NCBI GenBank assembly: GCA_017501545.1
Contig: JAFVWS010000003.1
Coordinates: forward strand, 1 to 53,488
Reading direction: 5' to 3'
Origin: Clostridia bacterium
Lineage (GTDB): Bacteria; Bacillota; Clostridia; Oscillospirales; CAG-272
DNA length: 53,488 nucleotides
The notes beneath the pieces were generated by a model. It was not told the DNA's origin and made no database searches. It saw only the letters and a program-made list of their open reading frames with translations. Both the position numbers and the translations under genes were made by a program. This document shows, one piece after another, positions 8,493-16,631 of the stretch; positions within the stretch are counted from its first letter, which is position 1; each line of letters opens with the position of its first letter.

Positions 8493-9661
8493 TGAGCTTT
8501 AAGGAAGCAGACAAGCAATATGTTGCCAACACCTATGCGCGCTTTGATATCGAAATCACACACGGCAGTGGCGCATTAGTTTATGACGTAAATGGTAAGG
8601 AATATATTGACCTTGCAAGTGGAATTGCTGCAAATACTCTTGGTATGGCTGACGAGGACTGGGTAGAGGCAGTTTATGACCAGCTTAAAAAATGTCAGCA
8701 CACCTCAAATTTATATTATTCTGAGCCCTGCGCGCGTCTTGCAGAAATTTTATGCAAGCGTACAGGTGCAAAAAAGGTTTTCTTTGGCAACTCTGGTGCT
8801 GAGGCGAATGAGTGCGCTATCAAGGTTGCAAGGCTTTGGGGTGCAGAAAATAAGGGCGAGGAATATTATAATATAATCACCCTTCAAAATAGCTTCCACG
8901 GAAGAACTATTACAACCTTAGCCGCAACAGGGCAGGATGTATTCCATAAATACTTTACCCCACTTACCGAGGGCTTTCTTTATGGTGAGGCGAACAACCT
9001 TGAAAGCATTGAAGTGCTTCTTAAGGAAAACAAGTGCTGCGCCGTTATGATGGAGCTTGTTCAAGGTGAGGGCGGAGTTTTGGCGCTCAACCGTGAATTT
9101 GCCGAGGGAGTATCCAAATTATGCGAAAAATACAACGTGCTCTTGGTGCTTGACGAGGTGCAAACTGGTAATGGTAGAAGTGGTGAGCTTTATGCTTATC
9201 AAGCCTACGGACTAAGCCCCGATGTCGTTTCAACCGCTAAGGGACTTGGTGGTGGACTTCCAATTGGTGCGTGCTTAATGTACGATAAAACTGAGGAAAT
9301 TTTAAAGCCTTCGCTTCACGGTTCAACCTTCGGTGGAAACCCAATTGCATGTGCATCTGCAATCCACGTGTTAAATCGCATAGATGATAAGCTGCTTAGT
9401 GATGTTAAGAAAAAATCCGCATATATATTTAATACTTTAAATGGTGCTGACGGCATTAAGTCAGTTAGCGGACTTGGTCTTATGATAGGCATTGAAACTG
9501 TGGGAGATGTGTCTCTGATCTTGCAAAAATGTATGGAAAACGGCATACTTCCAATTAAGGCAAAAAACAAGCTAAGACTTTTGCCAGCCCTAAATATCCC
9601 AATGGAGCTTTTAGTTAAGGCTGTGGATATTATTAAAAGGGTTGCAAGCGAAAATAAATAG
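8489..9661 (+). CDS. argD: Acetylornithine aminotransferase
   Basis: Converts N-acetylglutamate semialdehyde to N-acetylornithine using glutamate and PLP (class III aminotransferase). It is 390 residues. The PLP lysine is K251 in STAKGLGGGLPIGA, the aspartate lies in LVLDEVQTGNGR (about 219-230), and FGNSGAEANECA binds the phosphate. The start is ATGATG; the first ATG overlaps the argB stop (ATGA) and the second begins on the last overlapping base, so either could be used. Confidence 0.95.
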   Translation: MMSFKEADKQYVANTYARFDIEITHGSGALVYDVNGKEYIDLASGIAANTLGMADEDWVEAVYDQLKKCQHTSNLYYSEPCARLAEILCKRTGAKKVFFGNSGAEANECAIKVARLWGAENKGEEYYNIITLQNSFHGRTITTLAATGQDVFHKYFTPLTEGFLYGEANNLESIEVLLKENKCCAVMMELVQGEGGVLALNREFAEGVSKLCEKYNVLLVLDEVQTGNGRSGELYAYQAYGLSPDVVSTAKGLGGGLPIGACLMYDKTEEILKPSLHGSTFGGNPIACASAIHVLNRIDDKLLSDVKKKSAYIFNTLNGADGIKSVSGLGLMIGIETVGDVSLILQKCMENGILPIKAKNKLRLLPALNIPMELLVKAVDIIKRVASENK

Positions 9662-9670
9662 GAGAAAACA

Positions 9671-10657
9671 ATGAATTTTTTAAAGGGAAAAGATTTTTTA
9701 AAGCTTCTTGATTTCACCCCAGAGGAAATAGATAAGCTTATAAATTTAGCAATTGAATTAAAGGCAAAAAAGAAAAACGGTGAGCCACACGAATATCTAA
9801 AGGGTAAAAATATCGCCCTCATATTTGAAAAAACAAGCACACGTACAAGATGTAGCTTTGAGGTTGCCGCACACGACCTTGGTATGGGCGTTACTTACCT
9901 TGACCCAACAGGCTCACAAATTGGTAAAAAAGAGTCAATTGCAGACACAGCACGCGTCCTTTCTTCAATTTACGATGGTATAGAATATCGTGGCTACGGA
10001 CAAGAAATTGTTGAGGAGCTTGCAAAATATTCGCGTGTTCCAGTATGGAATGGACTTACAAATGAGTTTCATCCAACACAAATCTTAGCTGACTTTATGA
10101 CAATAAAGGAGAGATTTGGCAAGCTTAAGGGCATTAAGCTTGTATACATGGGTGATGCAAGATATAATATGGGCAACTCACTTATGGTTGGTGCTGCCAA
10201 AATGGGACTTGATTTTGTCGCATGCGCACCTAAGAAATACTTCCCAGAAGCTTGGCTTGTTGAAAAATGCCAAGAAATTGCAAAGGAAACAGGTGCAACC
10301 ATCACACTTGAGGAATGTCCGGAAAAGGCAACAAAAAATGCCGATGTAATCTACACCGACGTGTGGGTTTCAATGGGTGAGCCAGCTGAGGTATGGCAAG
10401 AAAGAATTAATGACCTCTCAGCTTACCAAGTAAACAAAAAGCTTATGCAAAATGCAAAGGAAAGCGCCGTGTTTATGCACTGCCTACCAGCCTTCCACGA
10501 TATGAAAACTGTAATAGGTAAAGAAATGGGAGAAAAATTTGGTAGAACCGAAATGGAGGTTACAGACGAGGTGTTCGAAAGCGAACAGTCTATCGTTTTC
10601 CAAGAGGCAGAAAACCGTATGCATACAATTAAGGCAGTAATGCTTTCAACTTTATAA
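9671..10657 (+). CDS. argF: Ornithine carbamoyltransferase
   Basis: Joins carbamoyl phosphate to ornithine to give citrulline. It is 328 residues. The carbamoyl-phosphate motif STRTR is at 56-60 and the ornithine/active-site motif [10 protein letters not shown] is near 270. It is the last gene of the operon, nine bases after argD, with a terminator behind it. The operon therefore holds every step from glutamate to arginine; carAB for carbamoyl phosphate is not in this window. Confidence 0.96.
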   Translation: MNFLKGKDFLKLLDFTPEEIDKLINLAIELKAKKKNGEPHEYLKGKNIALIFEKTSTRTRCSFEVAAHDLGMGVTYLDPTGSQIGKKESIADTARVLSSIYDGIEYRGYGQEIVEELAKYSRVPVWNGLTNEFHPTQILADFMTIKERFGKLKGIKLVYMGDARYNMGNSLMVGAAKMGLDFVACAPKKYFPEAWLVEKCQEIAKETGATITLEECPEKATKNADVIYTDVWVSMGEPAEVWQERINDLSAYQVNKKLMQNAKESAVFMHCLPAFHDMKTVIGKEMGEKFGRTEMEVTDEVFESEQSIVFQEAENRMHTIKAVMLSTL

Positions 10658-10661
10658 CTGT

Positions 10662-10690
10662 AAAAATCAAGTCGAAAGGCTTGATTTTTT
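10662..10690 (+). terminator. Terminator of the arginine operon
   Basis: The stem AAAAATCAAGTC/GGCTTGATTTTT is closed by a GAAA tetraloop and runs into T residues. It starts four bases after the argF stop. Confidence 0.92.
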
Positions 10691-10750
10691 CTTTATATGT
10701 AACCTTTTATGTATAGATTTCGTCTAATTAAGTGAAGGACGGTGAAATGT

Positions 10751-11356
10751 ATGAAGAGAATTATTCTTGCTTTAATATCACTCGTATGCTTGTTTATTCT
10801 TGTTTCATGCAATCAAGAAAATAAGATTCCAGATGGTGAGTATGCTTTGGCTGTAGAGGATGAAAGCATATTATATGAGCCATTAAAGGAATCATATAAG
10901 CCTGGCGAAAAAATAATTGTTAAAACTCATACTATATGTGATGGTACTGTGAGCGTTACGCTTAATGGCAAAAAGGAACTAAAAAAGGAGTTTTGTAAGG
11001 ACGAAAATAACAATTACTATCATGAATGGGAATTTATAATGCCAGAAAAGGACTCAATTTTAGAATTTCAATATCACTCGGGTATGGACGATATATATTA
11101 TAGTATAACAATTGAGGATGACGAGGGAGTTGTGATAAATAGTTTTCCAAACGTAATAGCTGGCTCTGATACACTTGAAATCCACACATCACGTCTTGAT
11201 GTCGAATTTACAACTACACCTGTAATTGATGTAGATGAATATAAGGAAATTAAAAATCAAAAAGGTGAGGTATTATACTACTCTTGGAGCTTTGTAATGC
11301 CTGAATCTGATTTAAAAATTGAAGTACACACCACGACATATGAGCCGGTGCTTTAG
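10751..11356 (+). CDS. Predicted lipoprotein of unknown function
   Basis: This is a 201-residue exported protein. It starts MKRIILALISLVCLF and has the lipobox LVSC, with the cysteine at residue 19, so it is probably lipidated and held on the outer face of the membrane. The ATG at 10751 is preferred over an in-frame GTG at 10742, because AAGGACGG (10735-10742) is correctly spaced only for the ATG. The mature part is acidic and predicted to be rich in beta strands. It contains two similar segments, WEFIMPEKDSILEFQY and WSFVMPESDLKIEVH, suggesting a duplicated beta-sandwich domain. I do not recognise the family. It stands alone between two terminators. Confidence 0.8.
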   Translation: MKRIILALISLVCLFILVSCNQENKIPDGEYALAVEDESILYEPLKESYKPGEKIIVKTHTICDGTVSVTLNGKKELKKEFCKDENNNYYHEWEFIMPEKDSILEFQYHSGMDDIYYSITIEDDEGVVINSFPNVIAGSDTLEIHTSRLDVEFTTTPVIDVDEYKEIKNQKGEVLYYSWSFVMPESDLKIEVHTTTYEPVL

Positions 11357-11393
11357 CACCTTACTGTGTAACATTGAGGAACGTTATAATCAA

Positions 11394-11422
11394 AAAACCG
11401 CTTGCACCATGCAAGCGGTTTT
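11394..11422. terminator. Bidirectional terminator between convergent genes
   Basis: A 13-bp perfect stem (11394-11406 with 11410-11422, core ACCGCTTGCA/TGCAAGCGGT) has A residues on one side and T residues on the other. It serves the lipoprotein gene on the plus strand and the membrane operon that ends at 11425 on the minus strand. Confidence 0.9.
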
Positions 11423-11424
11423 CA

Positions 11425-11811
11425 TTATTCGATTACTAAATTTGACTTTATTTCTTCGCTTTCAGCTGGGGTTAGCTCACCGAAGCTATCCTCCTTATTT
11501 TTGCGTTGCCTGTTCTTGATTAAATCTATTGTTAAATAAATCGCCCCGGAGAGGGAAAGTGTGCCAACAAAAATGAATATTAGCACTAATAATAATGCAA
11601 AAATCACAGTGCTTATCATTAATATGAGCAAAAGTATATTAGCTGGTGTTATTTGTCCATGATTTATGCCAGCTTCAATGCAGTTTATTATAATAACAAT
11701 GCCATAAAGGCATACTAAAAAAGCTGGTGCTAATGAAAAAAGTGATATTATATAAGAGATAGCGCTTGAGCAATATAGCTCAGCTGTTAGTATCGATTTA
11801 AAGATTTTCAT
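11425..11811 (-). CDS. Small membrane protein, unknown function
   Basis: It is 128 residues with two long hydrophobic blocks (about 13-45 and 58-95), probably three or four membrane spans. A charged cytoplasmic-type tail follows (KNRQRKNKEDSFGELTPAESEE). It is the last gene of a three-gene minus-strand operon starting at 12879, 14 bases after its upstream neighbour. I recognise no family. All three genes encode small multi-span proteins with charged C-terminal tails, which suggests a membrane complex or a diverged family. Confidence 0.7.
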   Translation of the reverse strand: MKIFKSILTAELYCSSAISYIISLFSLAPAFLVCLYGIVIIINCIEAGINHGQITPANILLLILMISTVIFALLLVLIFIFVGTLSLSGAIYLTIDLIKNRQRKNKEDSFGELTPAESEEIKSNLVIE

Positions 11812-11825
11812 TTTCTAACGTAAGG

Positions 11826-12506
11826 CTAATTATTTAGTCTTTCCTCCCTTTTGCGTATTTTTGCCAGACGGCTTTTTTTCTGGATAACCCTTTCAAGCTC
11901 ATCAATTTTTTGATTTTGTGTACCAACAAGCAAGCAAAATGCACCTAAAACACAAGAAATCTGAGAGGCAAAAAAGATGACAACGTAAAATACATCAGCA
12001 AAAATATCAATTAGTGAGTTTGCAATTGAATATGACGAAAGCATAGCCTGGTTTTTTGTAACAATGGCGGTTATAAGGCTTGCTATATCAAAGCCAAAGC
12101 AAATTGTAAACAAGTCCTTCAAAACCGTACATGCTAAAAACACTAAGGCGAGACTAATAATAGAAACTATCCTAAGGGCAAATTGTAGCTTGGATTTTTG
12201 AAATACTGGTGCCTTGAAGTAATAACTGCTTGGAATGTTATTCGCCTTTAAAATTAGAGCATTAATTCGGTTCGCCTTGAAAAATCCTATGCAAATTATC
12301 AGAGAAAGCAAGGTGCATACTGAAAAAATAGGAAAAAATGAAGCTATCGAGGCAATTGACAAGCTATCAACGCCATGGGAAGATGACGCCAAGGAAAGTA
12401 GAAGCTTCATAACTCCCAAAATAAGCGTCAGTGCAGAGAAAAACGAAATTATGGATAGCATCGCAATAAGAGAAAAGCGCACAATCTTTCCGAATATTTT
12501 TACCAT
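11826..12506 (-). CDS. Multi-span membrane protein, unknown function
   Basis: It is 226 residues. The start is the ATG at 12506 (MVKIFGKIVRFS), preceded by AAGGAGG four bases away; a longer frame from 12521 would include the ribosome site itself. Four hydrophobic segments are visible (about 8-36, 52-75, 105-135 and 160-195). A basic helical tail follows (ELERVIQKKSRLAKIRKREERLNN) that could form a short coiled coil. It is the middle gene of the 12879-11425 operon. No family recognised. Confidence 0.72.
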   Translation of the reverse strand: MVKIFGKIVRFSLIAMLSIISFFSALTLILGVMKLLLSLASSSHGVDSLSIASIASFFPIFSVCTLLSLIICIGFFKANRINALILKANNIPSSYYFKAPVFQKSKLQFALRIVSIISLALVFLACTVLKDLFTICFGFDIASLITAIVTKNQAMLSSYSIANSLIDIFADVFYVVIFFASQISCVLGAFCLLVGTQNQKIDELERVIQKKSRLAKIRKREERLNN

Positions 12507-12537
12507 ATGTCCTCCTTTCAAAAAATAATTAATTATC

Positions 12538-12879
12538 CTATTTCTTTCTATTTCTGGGGTAAGCGGAATTTATAATACCTTCAAGCTCCCTGTATTTTTT
12601 GTCACTTTTTTCTATATCAATGTAGATAGCAGCAACTGCGCAGCCAATTGCTATAGAGAAAAAGAACAAAATTAGCACAAGCGATATAACAATATCAAGC
12701 GCACGAGAGGAAAAAATAAGAGTATAATCAATGGTCATATTAGGCTCACCATCTGAAAAGTCACTTATGTGTATAATATTATTTACAAATGCAAATCCAC
12801 ATACAGCCGACGCACATATGGATAGAACAACTATTATCAAAAGAGTAATAGTTATTGCAAGCTTTAGTGTTTTCTTCAT
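12538..12879 (-). CDS. Small two-span membrane protein, unknown function
   Basis: It is 113 residues. AAAGGAGG lies upstream of the ATG at 12879. A hydrophobic N-terminal span (about 6-30), a short loop facing out (HISDFSDGEPNMTIDYT) and a second span (about 58-85) precede the tail KSDKKYRELEGIINSAYPRNRKK. It is the first gene of the operon and is driven by the promoter at 12912-12940. No family recognised. Confidence 0.7.
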   Translation of the reverse strand: MKKTLKLAITITLLIIVVLSICASAVCGFAFVNNIIHISDFSDGEPNMTIDYTLIFSSRALDIVISLVLILFFFSIAIGCAVAAIYIDIEKSDKKYRELEGIINSAYPRNRKK

Positions 12880-12911
12880 TTTATCCTCCTTTTTAATGTT
12901 ATTACATTAAT

Positions 12912-12940
12912 ATTATAGCATTTGGGCATTTTTGTGTCAA
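12912..12940 (-). promoter_or_regulatory. Promoter of the three-gene membrane operon
   Basis: On the minus strand TTGACA (12940-12935) and TATAAT (12917-12912) are separated by exactly 17 bp, 32 bases before the first gene. Confidence 0.85.
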
Positions 12941-13004
12941 CAACGTAACAAAATATTTACACTTTAAATCTACATATGAACATATGAGCATTTTATAATA
13001 AATT

Positions 13005-13030
13005 AAAAAGGCAGAAAATTCTGCCTTTTT
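13005..13030 (-). terminator. Terminator of rarA
   Basis: A 10-bp stem AAAAAGGCAG/CTGCCTTTTT lies five bases beyond the rarA stop codon, followed on the minus strand by a run of T residues. Confidence 0.88.
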
Positions 13031-13034
13031 TAGC

Positions 13035-14279
13035 TTATAGCTTTTTCTTTTTAACGCTTTCCCAGTAAGCCTTTGCGCTTTGCTCCGTTTTGTTTTCACC
13101 AAAGGTATAATATTTTGCATTCTTAATATCATCTGGTAAATACTGTTGCTCGCACCAGTCGTTTGGAAACTCATGTGGGTAAATGTATCCCTTGAAAAGT
13201 GGCGCCTCAAGATGCTTAGGTATAGTTCCGCCCTTGCCCAGCTTAATATCCTCGCTCGCTTTTGCAATTGCCTCATATGCTGTATTAGATTTTGGTGCGG
13301 TTGCAAGCATAATGGCGCAGTTAGCAAGAGGAATTCTTGCCTCTGGTAAGCCAAGCGCTTTTGCGCTTTCGCAAAGAGCATATGTAATCTGCGCAGCCTG
13401 TGGGTAAGCAAGGCCAATATCCTCACTCGCAATCACAAGTAAGCGTCTGATAGGAGACAAAATATCTCCACCCTCAAGAAGCTTGGCAAGATAGAAAACT
13501 GATGCATCAGGGTCAGAGCCACGAATTGATTTTTGTAGTCCTGACAAGAGATTATAGTGTACGTCAGAATCCTTATCAAAAAGTCCGGCACTTGATGAAG
13601 GGATAAATTCCCTTGCTACTTCAATTGTAATTTCATCATCCGAGGCATAGTAAGCACCCTCAAAAAGTGTGAGTGCGTGACGCACATCTCCGTGCGCACA
13701 GGATGCTAAAAACTCAAGTGCATCGTCATTTGCTATTTTATCCTTTTTGTTTTCCTCGTTTAGGCAATCAAGTGCGCGCCTAAGAACGGGAACAATAGAT
13801 TTATATGAAACAGGCTTGAATTCAAAAACAGAGCAACGGGAGATTAGCGCATCATAAATATAAAAATAGGGGTTTTCAGTGGTAGATGCGATAAGAGTAA
13901 CGCGCCCGTCCTCAATGTATTCAAGCAAGGACTGCTGTTGCTTTTTGTTGAAATATTGGATTTCATCGAGATAAAGCAAAATTCCACTCTGACTAAATAG
14001 TCCGTCTGCGCTGGAAATAATTTCCTTAACGTCAGAAAGAGAAGCCGTAGTAGCATTAAGCTTGAAAAGCTGCATACCAGAGTTCTTTGCAATTATATTT
14101 GCAACAGTTGTTTTTCCGGTGCCAGGAGGTCCATAAAAAATCATATTAGAAACTCTGCCAGCAAGCATCATACGACTAATTACTCCACGAGAAGAAATAA
14201 GATGCTCTTGTCCTGCAATTTCACCAAATGAAGTAGGGCGAAGACGCTCGGCTAAGGGAGTATTACTCATAAGCTTCAT
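13035..14279 (-). CDS. rarA: Replication-associated recombination protein A (AAA+ ATPase)
   Basis: This is the RarA/MgsA/WRNIP1-family clamp-loader-like ATPase that acts at stalled replication forks. It is 414 residues. Walker A GPPGTGKTT is at 50-58 and Walker B LLYLDEIQYF at about 101-110. Sensor 1 is IASTTENPYFYIYDALISRC. The C-terminal half (KGGTIPKHLEAPLFKGYIYPHEF) is typical of the MgsA C-terminal domain. The start at 14279 follows GGAGG with a short four-base gap; a second ATG at 14270 is possible. It is a single-gene transcript with its own promoter and terminator. Confidence 0.94.
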   Translation of the reverse strand: MKLMSNTPLAERLRPTSFGEIAGQEHLISSRGVISRMMLAGRVSNMIFYGPPGTGKTTVANIIAKNSGMQLFKLNATTASLSDVKEIISSADGLFSQSGILLYLDEIQYFNKKQQQSLLEYIEDGRVTLIASTTENPYFYIYDALISRCSVFEFKPVSYKSIVPVLRRALDCLNEENKKDKIANDDALEFLASCAHGDVRHALTLFEGAYYASDDEITIEVAREFIPSSSAGLFDKDSDVHYNLLSGLQKSIRGSDPDASVFYLAKLLEGGDILSPIRRLLVIASEDIGLAYPQAAQITYALCESAKALGLPEARIPLANCAIMLATAPKSNTAYEAIAKASEDIKLGKGGTIPKHLEAPLFKGYIYPHEFPNDWCEQQYLPDDIKNAKYYTFGENKTEQSAKAYWESVKKKKL

Positions 14280-14309
14280 TAAACCTCCAAAGAAAAAATG
14301 TACATTTTT

Positions 14310-14338
14310 ATTTTATCATAGTAAGGAGAAAAAATCAA
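14310..14338 (-). promoter_or_regulatory. Probable rarA promoter
   Basis: On the minus strand TTGATT (14338-14333), a 17-bp gap and TAAAAT (14315-14310) lie about 30 bases before the rarA start. It is less perfect than the other promoters in the window. Confidence 0.55.
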
Positions 14339-14375
14339 TATAATAATAAAAACCATTAGAATTTTTGGAGGCAAA

Positions 14376-14672
14376 ATGAAATTTATTATAAGCAAAAAAG
14401 AGGGGGAAAATAAGAGTGGGAAAAAAAGCACAAAACTTCTTTTGGAGCTGACGCTTTTTGCATTTTCTCTTACGGCAATTACTATGCTTTTATTCTTTGT
14501 TGGAACAGAAGGACAAATAGAGTATGAAGGAAATAGCAAATACGAGGAGTACGTATCGGTGTTTAAGGAAAGCTACCTATACGATGCTTTTGATATGGAA
14601 TATTGTGAAAATGAAAAAACGCTTAACCACGTGTCTAAAAATAGCACAAAAAGCATAGAAGTAGAAAAATAA
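14376..14672 (+). CDS. Small single-span membrane protein preceding an M50 protease
   Basis: It is 98 residues, with TTTGGAGG ahead of the ATG. A basic N terminus (SKKEGENKSGKKSTK) is followed by one membrane span (about 25-45), then about 50 residues predicted outside. One base separates its stop from the M50 protease gene, so the two are coupled. In Bacillus the protease SpoIVFB is encoded next to its membrane regulator SpoIVFA. This small protein sits in the equivalent place but lacks the LytM/M23 domain and shows no sequence match that I can recognise. A regulatory partner role is inferred from position only. Confidence 0.72.
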   Translation: MKFIISKKEGENKSGKKSTKLLLELTLFAFSLTAITMLLFFVGTEGQIEYEGNSKYEEYVSVFKESYLYDAFDMEYCENEKTLNHVSKNSTKSIEVEK

Positions 14673-14673
14673 A

Positions 14674-15264
14674 ATGTCGTTTTTTATGGATAAGCTTGCA
14701 ATATTATCAATACTATTTACTGCGCTTAGTATTTCTGTATCACCACACCCACTGATTTTAGTTATTTGTTACGCAATACACGAGTTAGGGCATCTCTTTT
14801 TTGCGACACTGGTCGGGGCAAAAATCAAAAAATTCAAGCTTGGTGCATTCCATTTGTGCTTGTCATATGATTGCACGGAAATAAGCTATCTAAAGGAAAT
14901 GCTTGTGTGCTTCGGTGGGATAATATTTAACGTAATTTCAGCACTAATTTTACTGCTAATTCCTATATTCAAGGGCGAAGTTATCGACTTCTTTGTCCTG
15001 TGCAATTTGTCCTTAGCTCTTATGAATTTATACCCGGCAGCTATACTTGACGGTGGAGGCGTGCTTCGCTCGTTTCTTTACATAGTTACCTCGCAAGAAA
15101 AAGCTGACAAAATATCGAGGGGAGTGTCGATAATTTCGACCTTGATACTGTGGTTGATCTCCGTTTATTTGCAGCTTGTTTTATCATCAAATTTGTCTCT
15201 TTTAGTCATTTCGATAGTGATTTTGATTGAGCTGTGCTTTTCATTGAAATCCAACCCCAGCTAA
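14674..15264 (+). CDS. M50-family intramembrane metalloprotease (SpoIVFB-like)
   Basis: Site-2-protease family enzyme. It is 196 residues and largely hydrophobic. Zinc ligands are in HELGH (36-40, inside a span) and the third ligand motif NLYPAAILDGG (118-128, with D126). SpoIVFB cleaves pro-sigma-K during sporulation, but other M50 proteins have other substrates. No CBS or PDZ domain is present. It is shorter than Bacillus SpoIVFB (about 288 residues). The start at 14674 has no clear ribosome site and probably relies on coupling; an internal ATG (MDKLAIL) is possible. SpoVT elsewhere in the window makes a sporulation role reasonable but unproven. Confidence 0.82.
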   Translation: MSFFMDKLAILSILFTALSISVSPHPLILVICYAIHELGHLFFATLVGAKIKKFKLGAFHLCLSYDCTEISYLKEMLVCFGGIIFNVISALILLLIPIFKGEVIDFFVLCNLSLALMNLYPAAILDGGGVLRSFLYIVTSQEKADKISRGVSIISTLILWLISVYLQLVLSSNLSLLVISIVILIELCFSLKSNPS

Positions 15265-15265
15265 G

Positions 15266-15298
15266 CCCCTTGAATACAAGGGGTTGAGGCTTGTTTTT
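15266..15298 (+). terminator. Probable terminator after the M50 protease gene
   Basis: The stem CCCCTTG/CAAGGGG (15266-15272 with 15278-15284) is followed by TTGAGGCTTGTTTTTC. It is a reasonable Rho-independent terminator, though the T-run is slightly displaced. Confidence 0.65.
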
Positions 15299-15337
15299 CT
15301 ATTTATAAAAAAATATATATTTTTTTGCCCGTTTCTA

Positions 15338-15366
15338 TTGCACAATTTGTAAATATCTGCTATAAT
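15338..15366 (+). promoter_or_regulatory. Promoter of the polyamine transport operon
   Basis: TTGCAC (15338-15343), a 17-bp gap and TATAAT (15361-15366). The transcript would have a leader of about 75 bases before potA. I see no recognisable riboswitch in it. Confidence 0.75.
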
Positions 15367-15445
15367 GCAATTGATTTACTCTTTTTGGCGATTAAAGAGG
15401 ATTTTTGCCAATGTAAGTCAAATCTATGAAAGAACGGGGAAAGAA

Positions 15446-16156
15446 ATGAACGAAAAAAAGATCCTTGAGTCAAAGGGTGTAGAAGCACCAGTAAGCGATG
15501 AAAATGTTCGTTCCAAAAAAATTGTGCAACTTAAAAACGTTGCAAAATCATTTGATGGCGAGATAATTCTTGACCATATTAATCTGGACGTTTATGAGAA
15601 GGAGTTTATTACACTTCTTGGTCCGTCTGGCTGTGGTAAAACAACCACTCTTCGCATTATTGCAGGCTTTGTAACACCAGATACAGGAGACGTGCTTTTT
15701 GAGGACACAAAGATAAACGATGTGCCCCCACATAAGCGTCACGTTAACACCGTATTCCAAAAGTATGCGTTGTTTCCGCATCTCAATGTTTACGAAAACA
15801 TTGCCTTTGCTCTTCGATTGAAGAAGGTTAAAGAACAAGAAATTTATGAGCGCGTAGAGGAAATGCTTGCTATGGTAAACTTGCGCGGATTTGAGAAAAA
15901 GGACGTTAATTTGCTATCGGGTGGTCAGCAACAGCGTGTTGCCATTGCACGTGCGCTTATTAATAAGCCTAAGGTTCTTTTGCTTGATGAGCCTCTCGGT
16001 GCGCTTGACCTAAAGCTCCGTAAGGATATGCAAAATGAGCTTAAAAACATTCAAAGAAAAACAGGAATTACATTCGTTTATGTTACACATGATCAGGAGG
16101 AGGCACTTTCCATGTCCGATACCGTTGTCGTAATGGCAGATGGTAAGATTCAGTAA
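15446..16156 (+). CDS. potA: Spermidine/putrescine ABC transporter ATPase, cut short by an in-frame stop
   Basis: This is the ATP-hydrolysing subunit of a polyamine importer. The start is ATG 15446 ([10 protein letters not shown]); the frame is open back to 15365, but those codons overlap the -10 box. Walker [10 protein letters not shown] is at 59-67. The Q-loop ([11 protein letters not shown]), signature LSGGQQQR and Walker [15 protein letters not shown] follow, then the H-loop YVTHDQEEA. The frame then meets TAA at 16154-16156 after residue 236 (GKIQ-stop). The next codons continue the PotA family sequence exactly (IGSPTDIYNEPENAFVADFIGESNI) in the same frame, where the family normally has a second glutamine (CAA). 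The nucleotide-binding domain is complete, so a truncated ATPase might still work without its regulatory domain. Confidence 0.9.
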   Translation: MNEKKILESKGVEAPVSDENVRSKKIVQLKNVAKSFDGEIILDHINLDVYEKEFITLLGPSGCGKTTTLRIIAGFVTPDTGDVLFEDTKINDVPPHKRHVNTVFQKYALFPHLNVYENIAFALRLKKVKEQEIYERVEEMLAMVNLRGFEKKDVNLLSGGQQQRVAIARALINKPKVLLLDEPLGALDLKLRKDMQNELKNIQRKTGITFVYVTHDQEEALSMSDTVVVMADGKIQ

Positions 16157-16627
16157 ATCGGCTCTCCAACTGATATTTATAACGAGCCAGAGAATGCATT
16201 CGTGGCAGACTTTATCGGTGAAAGTAACATTCTTGACGGTGTAATGCTTGATGATTATAGAGTAAAATTTTCAGGGCGCGAGTTTGAGTGCCTTGATAAG
16301 GGCTTCGACAAAAATGAGTCTGTTGACGTTGTTGTACGTCCTGAGGACGTTGACGTTGTGCCACTTGAAAAGGGTATGCTAAGGGGTGTCGTTACCTCTG
16401 TTACCTTCAAGGGCGTGCATTATGAAATTATCGTAAGCATTAAGGACTTTAAGTGGATGATTCAATCAACTGACTACGTTAGCGTAGGACAGGAAATTGG
16501 CGTTTACGTTGAGCCTGATGCAATTCATATTATGAAAAAATCCGAATATTCTAATATGTTCGGTGACTATTCATCCTTTAGTGACGAGCTTGAGCATCTT
16601 TCTGATGCAAGCGAGGAGGACGAGTAA
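16157..16627 (+). pseudogene. potA: potA C-terminal (TOBE) part, separated by the stop codon
   Basis: The 156 codons are in the same frame as the upstream potA fragment. They encode the end of the ATPase domain plus the TOBE-type regulatory domain (VRPEDVDVVPLEKGMLRGVV..., VKFSGREFECLDKG). Without the TAA at 16154 the gene would give a 393-residue PotA, normal size. The only in-frame alternative start nearby is GTG at 16202, with no convincing ribosome site. The stretch has no other lesion, so the stop is recent, is read through at some level, or is a sequence error. It ends four bases before potB. Confidence 0.85.
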
Positions 16628-16631
16628 TAAG

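Noticed and set aside
12902-13432. 176-residue minus-strand frame overlapping the rarA 3' end
   Set aside because: It overlaps rarA in another frame, runs through the rarA terminator and the next promoter, and resembles no protein.
15365-15445. 27-residue N-terminal extension of PotA
   Set aside because: Its first codon overlaps the -10 box, so it could not be fully transcribed. The ATG at 15446 gives the normal PotA N terminus.
16154-16156. Stop codon reassignment (TAA read as glutamine) in this organism
   Set aside because: Many intact genes here, including argG, argC, argJ and pgcA-like, end in TAA at the expected length. A global recoding would extend all of them.
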